From assembly GCA_964036275.1 (NCBI GenBank), contig OZ038438.1, positions 682,001 to 746,000 on the forward strand: a stretch of DNA of 64,000 bases, written 5' to 3'. Below, piece by piece: positions 26,308 to 53,503 of the stretch; positions within the stretch are counted from its first letter, which is position 1; the number at the start of each line of letters is the position of its first letter. The position numbers and the translations under genes are program-made. The notes under the pieces are model-generated. The model saw nothing but the letters and a program-made list of their open reading frames with translations, was not told the origin of the DNA and did not search any database. Origin of the DNA: Litoditis marina (lineage: Eukaryota > Nematoda > Chromadorea > Rhabditida > Rhabditidae).

Positions 26308-26450
26308 GATCTATTCATTCCGATCAGTATTTGTTTTAAGCTGTTTTGAGCAGGTTGTTATCTCACGACGGATTTTTGTGTCAATGTTGGCATTGGTTGT
26401 CTCAGCGGAGTTGTGTCAGTACTTATTTCAGCATATCAGAGCAGTTCCAC

Positions 26451-26461
26451 TCTCTTTTCAG
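26451..26461 (+). promoter_or_regulatory. Candidate spliced-leader acceptor
   Basis: TCTCTTTTCAG ends 3 bases before the ATG at 26465. No upstream exon fits it, so it may take a spliced leader. In an operon the downstream gene would receive an SL2-type leader here. Confidence 0.5.
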
Positions 26462-26464
26462 GCG

Positions 26465-27581
26465 ATGTTCTCTTTAGTACACTTTCGGTCCTGCTCTAGT
26501 TCTGCAGCCCACGTGGTTTCCAAGGGTCGATTCCAGCACTGGAGACGCCCGTGAGTTTTGTATTTTTTCCAAGTTGAAATTGTTTTAAGGGAGGAGCACG
26601 TTAGGGGTTTTTGATTTGATTTTGGTTCACCCTTTATATTTGCTATTAGAAATACTTTCATAGTATTAATTGCTCTTGTAAACTGGGTTAGAAAATTGCG
26701 CTTCTTTGTATATAAGAGTAACATCACCCATGTTGAGAAATGTTTCGGATCAGTCGAGCTGTTCTTGAGCTTATAGAAAAATGTAATTTTGATTTACAGG
26801 GTTTATCAGGCACCACATCAAAATGTGTTAGATGTTGGTCCCGATTTTTCGTTCTCTAATGAACGCCGTGTTCATGTGACTTCTCAAAAAGAGTTGGACT
26901 TCAAATTGGATCAACTTCGTTTGGGTGTGAGTGTGCTTTTCACATTTTGCAAATCTTTTATGGCTGTAAATAACTATGAAAACGGGTGAACGATTTTGTG
27001 ATGTATAGTTGTACCAACCTAGTGAAATGATCATGATTCATTACGTTTATAAAAGTGTGAAATCTTTCCCAAATCTCCGTCATGAGGCATATGTTCAATA
27101 TAGAATGATGGCCTCGATTGTTTGTTTTGATAGATGTGTTATCTAGCACTACATTTCTGAAAGTTCGAGTTGAACTATCTCTTTTATTTCAGAAAAAAAT
27201 TGTTTCTTTACTGGAGGACGTGAAAAGGATGCAAGACGTTCATTCAACTTTTGAACGAAATCGGGCAGTGAAGTTGCAGGAACAAGAAAGGTAGCGTTTT
27301 ACTGATTCTACATCTCATATTTATCTTTTCCTCAGTGGCCGTTTTGTACAGTGTACCCCATTTTTATCTAGCTAATCTTGTACAAGGTCGCCTGTTCCCC
27401 AAACAAGCAAATTAATTGTCGTAACCAATGACTGATTGGTCTTTAGAACGCTTTTTGATATTCACTTAACTAGCTTATTAAGCTATTTTGGCTAACAAAA
27501 AAAGGCCACAGACATACGAGAGATTAATTGAGTGTTTTCAGGTTCACGCCATTGAAGAAGGGAATGGAGAGCATTCGATAG
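26465..27581 (+). CDS. Probable mitochondrial ribosomal protein mL52
   Basis: Four exons: 26465-26550, 26800-26926, 27193-27290, 27542-27581; 351 bases, 116 aa, all phases consistent. The N-terminus MFSLVHFRSCSSSAAHVV is basic, Ser-rich and free of acids, like a mitochondrial presequence. The order of motifs follows MRPL52: an aromatic block (QHWRR), GPDFSFSNER where animals have LPDxSYxDGR, a helix GKKIVSLLEDV, then a charged coiled segment and LKKGMESIR near the end. mL52 is a small protein of the large mitoribosomal subunit. Identity is weak and rests on motif order and size. The gene lies 331 bp after prp-17 on the same strand and may be co-transcribed with it. Confidence 0.6.
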
Positions 27582-29024
27582 ATTATGTTTATAAATAATA
27601 TAAATGAACATTAGGTCCTCCTCGAATTCTTTCATTTTCAATTATCATTAAAACAAGGTAAACCGCAATCGCAATTTGAACTGACCACTCTGTAGCAGTA
27701 ACCATAACCACCACACTGCTTCCAGCCAGTTGTTGATTAAATAGTGGGTGACAGCAAAATGTTTCAGTGTACGGTACACTTTCTGCTCTAATGTGAGGCC
27801 AAGAATGCTCAATCACACGCCATCAGATACAGCGATTTGTTAGTGTGGTAATACACTCGCTTTCACACGCTATTTGCAATTTAGTGTGTTTAACGCGCTC
27901 GTGGACACTTATAGTCAGAAAGACATAACTTCACGACAGTTCCAGATTTTTCACATCTTTCACAACATTATCATTTTCTAACCAGTTTTCCGCTTCCATT
28001 ACTACCAACTACAAATAATCACACGACTATTTCAAGTGTACGTGTCCATTAGACAGTTTGACATTAGACTATATGTGTCCACGGTGCAAGAGATAATAAT
28101 GATAGAACCTACGATTAATATTTTCTGGATTGAGAACTTGCACTACTATTTCTCCTTGCAAGACAAAGAGCATTAGTATAAAAAACGTGAAAGTGTGAAA
28201 GAGAGACCGATTAGTTTTTCTCACTCAAGTGTAGGAGAAATGGAAAAGAAGTTCCATATAATTTAAATGGAGATGAAAATCTGATCTCACATTCTCGAAA
28301 AGTCTTGTCCGAAGTTTGGGGTTGTGCTGCGTGCACATTGTGCAAGTTCGCTCGTTCAAGTTTCATAGTTGTACGGTGTTAATGTTGCTGTTTTCCGTTA
28401 CGTGAGTAACTTTTGTAATGAGAGGGTTGCCGACAGATCTGCTGTTCCGATCAAAATTTTATTGGTTTGAAAATCGCACGCAGTTACGGCTCGATCGTCA
28501 AATCACCCTTAATACTTTGAAGAATGCGAGATTAGATTTTCATCCCCATTTAAATTATATGGAACTTCTTTTCCATTTCTCCTACACTTGAGTGAGAAAA
28601 ACTAATCGGTCTCTCTTTCACACTAGTTTTTTATACTAATTGATCTTCTTTTCTATATTTCTGAAAAAAATTCTCCACTTATCAGCAAAACATCTCAATT
28701 TATAATGGTAAATTCCACTTTTAACATTAATATCACTTTTTAGTGAACTTAGTCACAATCCATTACATTCAATGGACAATTTCTTCGTTTTTATGGCGAC
28801 TATTGTGACATAACCAGCAATATTTATCTCTAAAAAGAGAAAAGACGCAGTTTTTTGCAACTTCTAGAAACTGGAAAAGGTTATCATGTACATAACGAAA
28901 ATTTATGAGAAAACATTCAAAACTGATCAACCAACAACCAATCACCAGGTACGATAACGGATAACCAAAATGGCGCCCCAACCGAGCCGGACATTTTCGC
29001 TGCACAAGGTAGATGATGGTGGGA
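27582..29024. other. Intergenic stretch with one inverted-repeat element
   Basis: Holds the 469-bp element at 28172-28640 and otherwise nothing I recognise. Open frames are short and AT-rich. Confidence 0.5.
28172..28640. mobile_element. Element family D with ~125-bp terminal inverted repeats
   Basis: The left arm (28172 to about 28300) is repeated in reverse complement at about 28515-28640 with few mismatches, both ending ATTAGTATAAAAAAC. The 215-bp middle has no coding capacity. The outermost part, with about 15 bases of flank, recurs at 30551-30590, so the family has other copies. No clear target duplication. Confidence 0.75.
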
Positions 29025-30265
29025 CTACTGGTCTTCCCGTTCGCTCTCTTGTCCATGTGAATGTGCTCTGGGAAGGGCTGCAGCTCCACCATTCATGTCG
29101 AGACCTGCAAACTTGAACAATTAGTCAAGTCAAGTTGAGTTTGTTCACTGCAATCCTTACACCTAGCAAATCGAATCATGACTACTAAGCGTAACGTTTC
29201 AAAAATTGACAGATATCTATTGTTTTTCCGGATTAGTGTTGGTTTTCGCAAGTCGTACAGTTGCGAAAAACCCAATGTTTGTGTGTTTGTATGTTTGTAA
29301 ATTTCGCTCCAAACTTGTGCTGGAACGTCCGCAAGTGAAAAACTCATGGACAAGTGAATTGAAAACATCGATGTAAGTAACAGTCGTGTTCAAGGCCCAT
29401 ATAACCGAATTCACCGCAGATTCTAGATAAATCTAAGATAAATTGATGCTCACGTCGATTGACCCGACCGGAGGGCAGAGGAGTGCCGTCCACGCGACGT
29501 CTGGTGGACAACGCGGACGGGCAGCGAATACCGTGGGTCGATCCCAAAGGAAACCTTAAACAACATGTCGAAAAGTGAACAGATATTTCATGGATGTACC
29601 CGCAATCTACATTATGAACCGCAAAATGCGGAAGCTCGTAAAGTACATGAAGAAATTGTGAAAATCCCATCGTAAAGCATGACTATCTCAGAGGGAAAAT
29701 TCTGACAAATGAGGGAACGGAATGAAGAATATTCTGACAAATGAGGGAACGAAATGAAGAATGTACTAGAACCGATACAGTCATTAAACGTTTCCCTTAA
29801 CGCCTCCGACAAAGGTGGACCAAGTTATTATTTGAATTGTGTACCTGGGAGAAGGTCCCTGCTGGATGGGCGTGGCCTGTCGCGCGGCGGTGGGATGGTG
29901 GCGAGTCAGTAGAGGCTCAATGTCGACTCGTACTCGAGGCGCCTGAGAACAAAGGTTGGGTACTTGTGAAAGGAAGATACAATGAATAGTCAGAACAATT
30001 AAATACGCTATCACATTACAGTACACTGATAACAACTATACCGAGTGCACAGCTCACGTCAGAATTACGTTCAATCAGACAGACAGCAATCAAGAAAAAT
30101 TTGAGTTTGGTTTGCAGTTTTGAATCACTAATCGTAATTCGGAGTTACGACTCTCGAACAGCGTCTACCAATAGAAGATGGTCGCACCGGAACGGCCTTT
30201 TCATTCGGTTGAATTCTTGTGGGGAGACTGGCGCCACGGAGCAGCAGACGGGGAGTGTTCGGCAT
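29025..30265 (-). CDS. Predicted Arg/Pro-rich protein of unknown function
   Basis: Four GC-rich islands with good splice signals join in one frame: 30149-30265 (exon opens at 30295 after CTCTTTTCAG), 29845-29942, 29454-29554, 29025-29104. Taking the first in-frame ATG after the acceptor (MPNTPRLLLRGASLP) gives 131 aa, ending QESEREDQ. The product is basic, rich in Arg, Pro, Ser and Leu, with no hydrophobic segment and no domain I know; it looks disordered. The acceptor before the first exon could be a trans-splice site, or more coding exons may lie upstream. The donor at 30149 (GTAACT) is weak. Opposite strand to both neighbours. Confidence 0.5.
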
Positions 30266-30550
30266 CGTCAGTGTCGTCCGTACTGGCGTTTTGCTCTGAA
30301 AAGAGATTATCATCAATAAATGAACATTTTCTTAGAAAAACACACAGTCCCTCCACAGAAATGTGTGGCGGTGATGAAGCTGTTTCAATGGAAAATCATC
30401 AAATTCCATAATATTTCCCTATCAAACTACCGAAAAATGTCGTGGTTTTCGACATTTGGCAGAAGATTAGCATTTTCCTCAAAATATTTTTATTGGACTT
30501 CTTTTATATTTCTTGTACATGTTTATCCAAAACTAATCTTTACTTTCTTT

Positions 30551-30590
30551 ACACTCGTTTTTTATACTAATTGACCTCTTTTTCTATGGT
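30551..30590. repeat. Fragment of element family D
   Basis: ACACTCGTTTTTTATACTAA and the following TTGACCTCTTTTTCTAT match the right end and flank of 28172-28640. Confidence 0.5.
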
Positions 30591-31396
30591 TACGAAGTAA
30601 CGGTCATTTTTGATAAAAATGATATTTTTGAACAATACTCTAAACAAGGAACTTTATGTTTTTCTATTGGAGTTTTAAACCGCGCCGTAGTTCAGAACGT
30701 TTGTGTAGTTGTAACCTCGTTCAAGTGATAGCAAATTTTGTGCTCCAGGCAGGAATGGAACCTCCGTTCGCCGTGCGTAAATAGAGCTTTTATCCAATCC
30801 GCCATTCAGACATGTGAATAGGAATGAAAACCAAGCTGTACCCGCCTGTCATGAGATCTCCATTGGAAAAATGATTCCTACTACACGTTTAACTCTTCTT
30901 TCATTTTTATTTTCACAAAACCGGTCTATCCATAATTTTTGCGAGACCATTTTCGGTCGTCTCACACGTAATATTCAAATTTACCACACACCTGAAAAAT
31001 ACGTATACCTCAACTTTTTTATGGCTTTTTAACAGTGTAAGAAATTTCGGAATAAGTTGATTTTAAGCAAAACTATGCCCAGATTTGAGGAGGCGGACAC
31101 TTTTGTCGCCGCCGCCGCCGCCCCGCACGGAAGCCATTTCTGCGAGACGTTGGGTCCTCTAACTCCTCTCGACCAATTTTTTCTTGGAACGTGAATTCAA
31201 TTTCTTGTAGACGTGTTGCCCTTCAGTAATTCATGCAAATATCTAGGGAAATGATCGACATAATTTGAAGAAAATTGTAATAAACTGTTTTGTATTGTCT
31301 GCAGACCTTTGAACAAAAACTAATCTGCGCAGCGCTCCGCGCTGCGCCCGATAATGTAAGTTGTTGCTATAATCGGCACTTTATTTCATAGCGCTT

Positions 31397-31687
31397 TCAA
31401 ATTTTCAATTCACTAAGATCATTTCTGCGCATTATGTCGATCAATGTATTGTTTTCATTTAGCACTCGTAAATCGTCTTTACCCTCATTTAATCTAAAAG
31501 CACGCAGCCTAGCCAAGTTATCTGCCATTCGAGAGGGCGTTCGAATAATATGCCCTACTCTGCAACATCTATCCAACAAAATACACGATATTTCATAAAA
31601 TGTCCCAATTGGGTGACTTAGACTTACAAATGCATATACAGAAAAATTTTCAGTAGCAACAGTTTTCCATGAACAAATTTGTACTCG
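31397..31687 (-). pseudogene. Open stretch, possibly a retroelement RNase H relic
   Basis: About 96 codons are open on the minus strand from just after a stop at 31690. The middle reads GHIIRTPSRMADNLARLRAF, which resembles the end of an RNase H domain (HxxR...N/MADxLA), where the Asp is catalytic. No start codon, no reverse transcriptase and no second motif are visible. The likeness is short, so a chance frame is quite possible. Confidence 0.3.
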
Positions 31688-32313
31688 TTAAAAAAGGTCT
31701 CATTTTACCGAGTACCCTTGTTTGAGTGTATTATAACGAGTTGTCTCCTTCCTCCGCTCCATTAATTATTAATGAAAAGTCTCCATGCCACGACAAAGTT
31801 TTTGTCTAGAATAACGTAGTCACCCGCGGTGTCTATTATGATTAGCTTTGCGACGAAATTTGTACTTCTTCTCTCATAACAAGCCTTGGGGAATAGAAAC
31901 GTATCTCTGAATGGGTGTGTATCCTGTGTTGCCCTATTGTTCTATTATCTCGAACAAAGAGTCACGGGCTATAAGCCTCTTCCCAACTTGTGGAGACAAA
32001 GTTCGGTCGTAGTACACTCATTAGCCGTTTCATACAAGCCATATACTCGTGGTTATATGGTTCTTCGTCAATACAATCATAAGTGGTACTAAGTGTTTCT
32101 TGAATACTTTTCGTTGTTCCAGTTTACAATCTTGTAAATATCATGGAATAATTTTTCCAGTCAGAGAATAAGAATCTCTACTTTACTCAAGCATTTACGA
32201 ATTGTTGATTTATAAATTTTTGATAATAAGACGAATAGCAGGGTAATCTTTTCAGCATTTGCAAAATGTCGCCAAATGTGTTCATAAGGGTTGTTCTAGG
32301 ACCCGTCATTCTG

Positions 32314-32446
32314 TTATACTAGAAGTATTTGAATAGTCACGTAAAGTTAGCATTCTAATGAGGAATCGTGCACTTGTAGTACACGTTTCTGAGTTCTGCT
32401 GTGTTTGACATGTTTCACGTGACTGTGCAATTGACCAACAGTATAC
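32314..32446. mobile_element. Element family B, copy 1
   Basis: About 130 bp with imperfect inverted ends TATACT.../...AGTATA. Shared interior words are GTTAGCATTCTAATGAGGAA, ACGTTTCTGAGTTCTGCTGT and TTCACGTGA. Other copies: 34247-34389 (inverted), 36341-36470, 38411-38544 (inverted). Confidence 0.7.
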
Positions 32447-33730
32447 AATCTACCTTGTAGTATGGTCATGCAGGATTCCGGCCGTAATTCGAGTTATCTG
32501 CTGTGTATGCCACATTAAGCCACAACCCATATAAAACTCCATGTGGCCACCTTATTTGAATTCATTTTAAGATAATTTTATTGTTCTAATAAAACTCAAT
32601 GTCCTCTTCACCTACCCTTCTTCTCCTGTTGTGCAATGACTACAGTTCTTATTAAGATTGGCCTTCGTGCAAGCTAGTATCCTACTGACTATTTACTATG
32701 CTAATAGCATCCATCATCAGATTAAACGCAAACAAGCCTAATTAAATGTGCCATGATTGGTAGTAATAGGATTATAACTATAGGGAATGTTAACATAGAA
32801 ACGATTCGCGTATGTGATGCTTAAGATGAAGACCCAGTTCGAAAAGTTGAAGTGTAGCATAATACCCAACTCTCGACTAGAACAAAGCGGAGTCAAACTA
32901 AAACCCGGTAGATTTCATGAAATATTCGTGTCTCTCTATAGAACAACATCTATTGAAGCGGTGTAGGGCGTGATAATTCATGTCCTACCTTCATCCAAAC
33001 TGAATACATTTGCGATGAGTTTCCGTTTCGCTTCCCATTTTCTGTGTCACTTGTTTTGCCCGATTCCGTCTTCTATACGGTGTTCGTTATTGCACGGCCT
33101 CATGAATTCCAATTAGTTTTCGCAAATGATTAACCGAGTAGACGACACGCCGCTGATTCTTAACCCACAAAAATCAGCCGTCTCTCGCATCAGCTGAAAT
33201 AAATGTATTCAATTAAAGAAGGCCGGAGCAGGACTTCTAATATATTACACTTTGTGTGAGCACGTATTACCACTTTTGCGCATGCATTTCTGATAAGAAC
33301 ACGTTTTATTATTACACGTTTTATTCACGTGAGCAGAAAGTGTACCTTGAAATCGTAACTGAAATCTCAGTGAGTATCACAAGCAATTCAGAATTCACTC
33401 CGGTCTTCTTTACATTTCGTGCTCTCGTACAATCTCTAAAACAGCGTGCTGCGTGCTATGTAAATTTACTAATCATCAGACTTTATATCGTCTAGTTTTG
33501 AGATTGACTGCTTCGTATTAAGGTACTTTTGAAAAACGAATACCTATATGCACTCTCTAATCCGTTTGCAGAAATGGTTTTCTAGACCCATATTCGGAAC
33601 AGAGAGTGTACTGTATACCTCAGTTTCTGATGTGTGCGCGCAATAAACACTTTGACAGAGGATTTATTGTAGCAGACGAGTTGTCATTTCAATGGCCAAT
33701 TATACAAGGAAGCGGTTATTTCGTTAACTC

Positions 33731-33784
33731 TACCAGGTAACCATTAACCGAGTTACCTGGTTAACCTTATGGTTAACAGGTTAA
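33731..33784. repeat. GGTTAACC-rich palindromic patch
   Basis: Closely packed palindromes built from GGTAAC, GGTTAAC and their complements. Similar words fill 35262-35506. Confidence 0.6.
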
Positions 33785-34246
33785 CACCGTATAATCCTTT
33801 CTACACCTTCTTTCGCGGGAAGTTTGGGATGTGGTAAACTAAATACCGGGTTAAATAAAGAATTTGCCCGTTTCAATATAGTCGTAGTCATTTCCGCGTT
33901 GTCTTCTTCTATGAATGGTAAACCTTGTCAATATCACCTCCTGTTTGGTACCACAAACAAACAAACGAATAATGTACTTGTAATGTTCATTTTTGAAGAA
34001 AAGTAATGGTTTCACTTCATTCTCGCTTGGAAGCACATAGTACATCACTTCAGCTATTATAATTATTACGAACGATCGGAAGAATTTTCCTAAAAGTGTA
34101 AGTTTCTACAGGGCTAGTCGTCAGTAATTCTAACTGTATTTTAGACGGCAGTGATGAGAAACGAGGCTTTAGTTCGAAGTAGAGGATTTTGATAGTTGAA
34201 CAAGAGCCAGAAAGTCATGTTGATTTCGAGGCTCCGGCTTCCGGCG

Positions 34247-34389
34247 TACACTGTTAGTCAATTGCACAGTCACCTGAAGCATGTTAAGCACAGCAGGACT
34301 CAGAAACGTGCAATGATACAGTGCACGATGCCTCATTAGAATGCTAACTTTACCTGACTATTCAATTAAACTTCGTGTTTAACAGTGTA
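34247..34389. mobile_element. Element family B, copy 2 (inverted)
   Basis: TACACTGTTAGTCAATTGCA at the left and AACAGTGTA at the right form terminal inverted repeats. The body is the reverse complement of 32314-32446. Confidence 0.75.
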
Positions 34390-34657
34390 CTCTAAATGAC
34401 ATTGAGAGATATTTTGGGTCATTAGACTGGGGCAATAATTGCTCAGATGTGTTTCGTGTGTAGTAGACATTTATGAGAGTCGGGGGAGTTGAATAAAGTG
34501 TCTTGTGACTTTAACAAACACTCTTTTGATCAAGTGCATTGTCCTCATTAGTGTTTTCAATACAGTTGTGTCGCTTCGAAAGAATTTTGATAATGTCAAG
34601 TTCGAATCAATTTTTGTTGTTTTTTTGTAGAAGTTATATTCCTTTCGTTGAGAAAAA

Positions 34658-34951
34658 CTATGTATCCAAGAAGTGAATTAATTCGCTACGGTAGATTTCT
34701 GTAAAGAGTCCAAAAAACTCATAAAGCCTCCTTATCCTTAGATTCACCGACTGTCCATAGATTTCACTCCAATAAGGTGTTTCATCAAAGTTATCGCTAT
34801 AATCTCGAAAAATATGAATTCGCTGAGAACAGGGAAAACGACCAAACGACCATCCGGCACACATAAAAAATCTATCTAGTTCAATTGATCCCAAAATTTC
34901 AAGTCGTGTTTCTGTGGTTACTGAGTTTGTTAATAATGAATTTAGCTGCAA
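34658..34951 (-). other. Unassigned open frame with protein-like composition
   Basis: Ninety-odd codons are open to a TAG at 34658. A candidate acceptor (ATGATTGCAG) sits at its 5' end, so it could be a last exon. The product has evenly mixed residues including three Trp (GWSFGRFPC, ETPYWSEIYGQ) rather than repeat-derived composition. I recognise no family and find no upstream exon. Confidence 0.3.
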
Positions 34952-35261
34952 TCATTTTCTGAGATCAAAGCCGTTACTTCAACAGTGCCAGAGTTACTTA
35001 TTTATCAGAAGATTTGTGCTCATGTCATTTTTGTTTGTTCTTTATTTCTTTGAATTTTCCCAAGAACCAGCCGGACAGAAGTGATTCGAGTGCTCCATGA
35101 AATGAAGTGACAAGCCGCGTCGCGTGTTGTACAAACAGCTCTACCTTTCAACGTATCCTATCCAGATTTGTGTAGATATCTTTTTTTTTAACATTTCTCA
35201 GTCACAAGGTTGCATGTGAACACCCATCTGAACATTGGAGAACAATAGGCCAATTTTACAA

Positions 35262-35506
35262 CTAACCGGGTTTTCGGGTAACCTAACCGGTTTTCGGTAA
35301 CCCTTTTTTCAGGTTACCTTAGTAGGTAACCTCGAAGTAACGTAGAACTAAAATCCGGTTACCGTCCGAAGTAACGGTAAAAACCACATTTTGCGTTAGA
35401 AAAACAGGTAACCGGTTTTTTATTTTAGGTTACCACCCGGTTACTTATGAGGTAACCTGAAAAAAGGGTTACTAAAAAAGGTTAGGTTACCTAAGAACCA
35501 GGTTAG
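35262..35506. repeat. Fold-back element rich in GGTAACC/GGTTACC
   Basis: CTAACCGGG at the left pairs with the right end CCAGGTTAG, and CGGTAACCCTTTTTTCAGG pairs with CCTGAAAAAAGGGTTAC. The whole 245 bp is a decayed palindrome of GGTAACC and CCGGTTAC words. Confidence 0.7.
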
Positions 35507-35742
35507 ATATAGAATTCACCAGAACAATAAGCACTTCCATCACATTACTATTCTTGTTATTGTAGTTTCTTCTACATTATCTTCTTGTACCCAGACAGCT
35601 GTGGGAGTTAGGCTGCGTTTGTTCATCGAACCGTTTCAGACGAAAAGTTGTCGTCAGACCAGTCTCGTCAGATAACCTATTACGTTATGTATACGGAGTA
35701 CTATCGTCGCGATCGCCACAATTTTTTGTGTTCTCATTTCAG

Positions 35743-35775
35743 ATGTGTTTCAAGGCAGAAGCGCAATCGTCTACA
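35743..35775 (+). other. Possible alternative first exon of the RGK gene
   Basis: An ATG directly follows TTCTCATTTCAG and is open for 11 codons (MCFKAEAQSST) to a GTATGA donor in phase 0. The exon at 37801 is also open in phase 0 from its acceptor (TTTTGCAG), adding SFVE before the chosen start. Joined, they would lengthen the protein by 15 residues. Speculative. Confidence 0.3.
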
Positions 35776-36340
35776 GTATGATTATCGATGGTTCTAGGCC
35801 TGCATACTACGATTATCTACTTTTTCCTGAGCCAATCTACATGATAGAAGATGTGGAATGCGAATACCTGATTCGTGCATCATCAATAATTCACATCTCT
35901 TCTACTAATGACTCGCGAGTCTGCTGTTTCGTTGCCTTCTAAGAATGTTCACTTCCTGCTACCGTAGTGGCGCACTTTACATTTTTCACTAGACACCTTT
36001 CATTTTGCTCTGAAATAAAAAGACACAATCGGTATTACATAAAAAATATCGCACTCAACTGAAAATCTAGGAGCAAGTATGCACACTTAAAAGAACATCA
36101 TAGATCACTTGTTTGTAGGTAAAGTGTTGCCGCTCAACCCCTTAGGGTCCTAGTTTTTTTTGCTTTCTGGGTTTTTTCAAATACCAAGTTCATGAATAAA
36201 CATTATAATCCGTGACGATGCAATTGGGAACTGGACTAGCTTTGGAAATCTTAGATAACCTGTAGGCTTCAGGAAAGAGCGGCCCAAAATGGTACATGTC
36301 GGCCCCACTCGCTGTTTTTGTAGTTTCATCTATCGGTTTT

Positions 36341-36470
36341 TATACTTGATGTAAATTGAATGTTCACGTGGAGTTAGCATTCCAATAGGGAATTGTGCAC
36401 TCTGTCATTTCACGTTTCTGAGTTCTGCTGTGTTTAACATGTTTCACGTGGTGCGATTGACTGGCAGTGC
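36341..36470. mobile_element. Element family B, copy 3
   Basis: Same order of words as 32314-32446 (GTTAGCATTCCAATAGGGAA, TTTCACGTTTCTGAGTTCTG, TTCACGTGG) with more mismatches at the ends. Confidence 0.65.
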
Positions 36471-36693
36471 AACCACGATTCCCATGTTGGTGGCGGTGTT
36501 TGTGGCAGACTTCTCACCGTATCCCATGACACACTTCCGCCATCCATCAATTCAATCGCTCGACAAACAATCTGGAATCATGTTTGATGACACAGTCCTC
36601 ACTGCTCTGTCCAATTGCATTCGTTTCCATTCTCATCCTACTTTCATGCGAACATATTCCTGAATTTCCGGGTTTAAGGAATATGTCATTCAA

Positions 36694-36865
36694 AATTGGA
36701 AGTCATTAAAGTGAAAGTCATTTCAAAGTATAATTCAATAATTCACTTCCAGTCAGGGTTTGAAAAAAAAAGAATAATGTTGGAAACTTCATTTCTGATT
36801 CTCAACTGTTTCTGTACTTAATGACTTTCACTTTCCAATGACTTTAACTTTATTGACTTCCAATT
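36694..36865. repeat. Imperfect inverted repeat
   Basis: AATTGGAAGTCATTAAAGTG and GAAAGTCATT at the left recur as reverse complements (ATGACTTTCACTTTCC, TTGACTTCCAATT) at the right, around a middle of about 100 bp. Confidence 0.6.
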
Positions 36866-37811
36866 TTTCTGTTTTTCCCTGAACATAGCGGACTGGCAGT
36901 TTTCTCATCGTATAGGAGTCTCGAATGGAAAATAACTAGGACCTGAAAGAGTTAGCTTAACCTCCTGCCCAATCACCTGAGCACACTATTTTGTAGCTGA
37001 GCGTGCGTCCGGAAAATATATGCAGAGAATATCAGAATATGCAATTCGATGATTTATACTACTAGAATCTCCATTAATTTGTATATTTTCGCCTCCCGGA
37101 TATGCCATTCATGTCATTGTGTCTCTGTTGGCTATCTATGAATTCATAATGTTCATTTGAATCATATTGCCCCCCCCCCCCCGCCCCTGCTTTCACATGA
37201 TCATCCTATCAGTTCAATACTCTTCAATCCAATACTGTCAATTATACCGTTAGTAGAAGTGGAGCAGTCCATGATCGAAAACGATCTAAATATCTTGTAC
37301 GAGTCTTACTAATCGCTGGTCTAGTACTCCTACCTCCGTTTTATCTTGTTGAAAATCTAGCTCTATTCTGTACATTTATGCCACTAGTTCTCTATCACTA
37401 TGTGGCTCTTTACCCTCATCACAACACGTAACTTTCACAGCTAATTCAAATATAAATCCTCTGTTTGTCTGACAAACAAACTCTTTTCCTTAGACTCCTT
37501 TCCTCAGAAGTATGCCCAAGTCCACCTCCGCATAGTGCCAATGGAATTTTGTGTGACGGAATCTGAGTGGTAGTTTGATCTCTTCACACACTAGATATTT
37601 CGGATAGCCACTGAAAAACAGAAAGATCAAACTAAAAAAACAGCAGCTTAGGGAATGTATACCGTACTAGGTTGCCCTACCCTGAACTACCCGTGTAACT
37701 TCTGCCCGAAACGTCATAGGAAACAGTAGTTGCTAGTGCAAACACAGTTATCTATGACGTTTTGACGTTTTTATCTAGAACCATAATGGTATTTTGCAGA
37801 GTTTTGTCGAG

Positions 37812-53503
<15,692 letters not shown>

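Larger units (their letters stand above)
30266..37811. other. Repeat-rich spacer upstream of the RGK gene
   Basis: No complete gene found. It contains three copies of element family B (a fourth is just past the spacer, in RGK intron 2), two GGTTAACC-rich palindromic patches, an inverted repeat (36694-36865), two minus-strand open stretches with protein-like composition (31397-31687, 34658-34951), a GCC run near 31110, a 35-bp GC-rich palindrome at 31321-31356 that also occurs at 3101-3137, and a possible alternative first exon of the RGK gene at 35743-35775. Confidence 0.5.
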
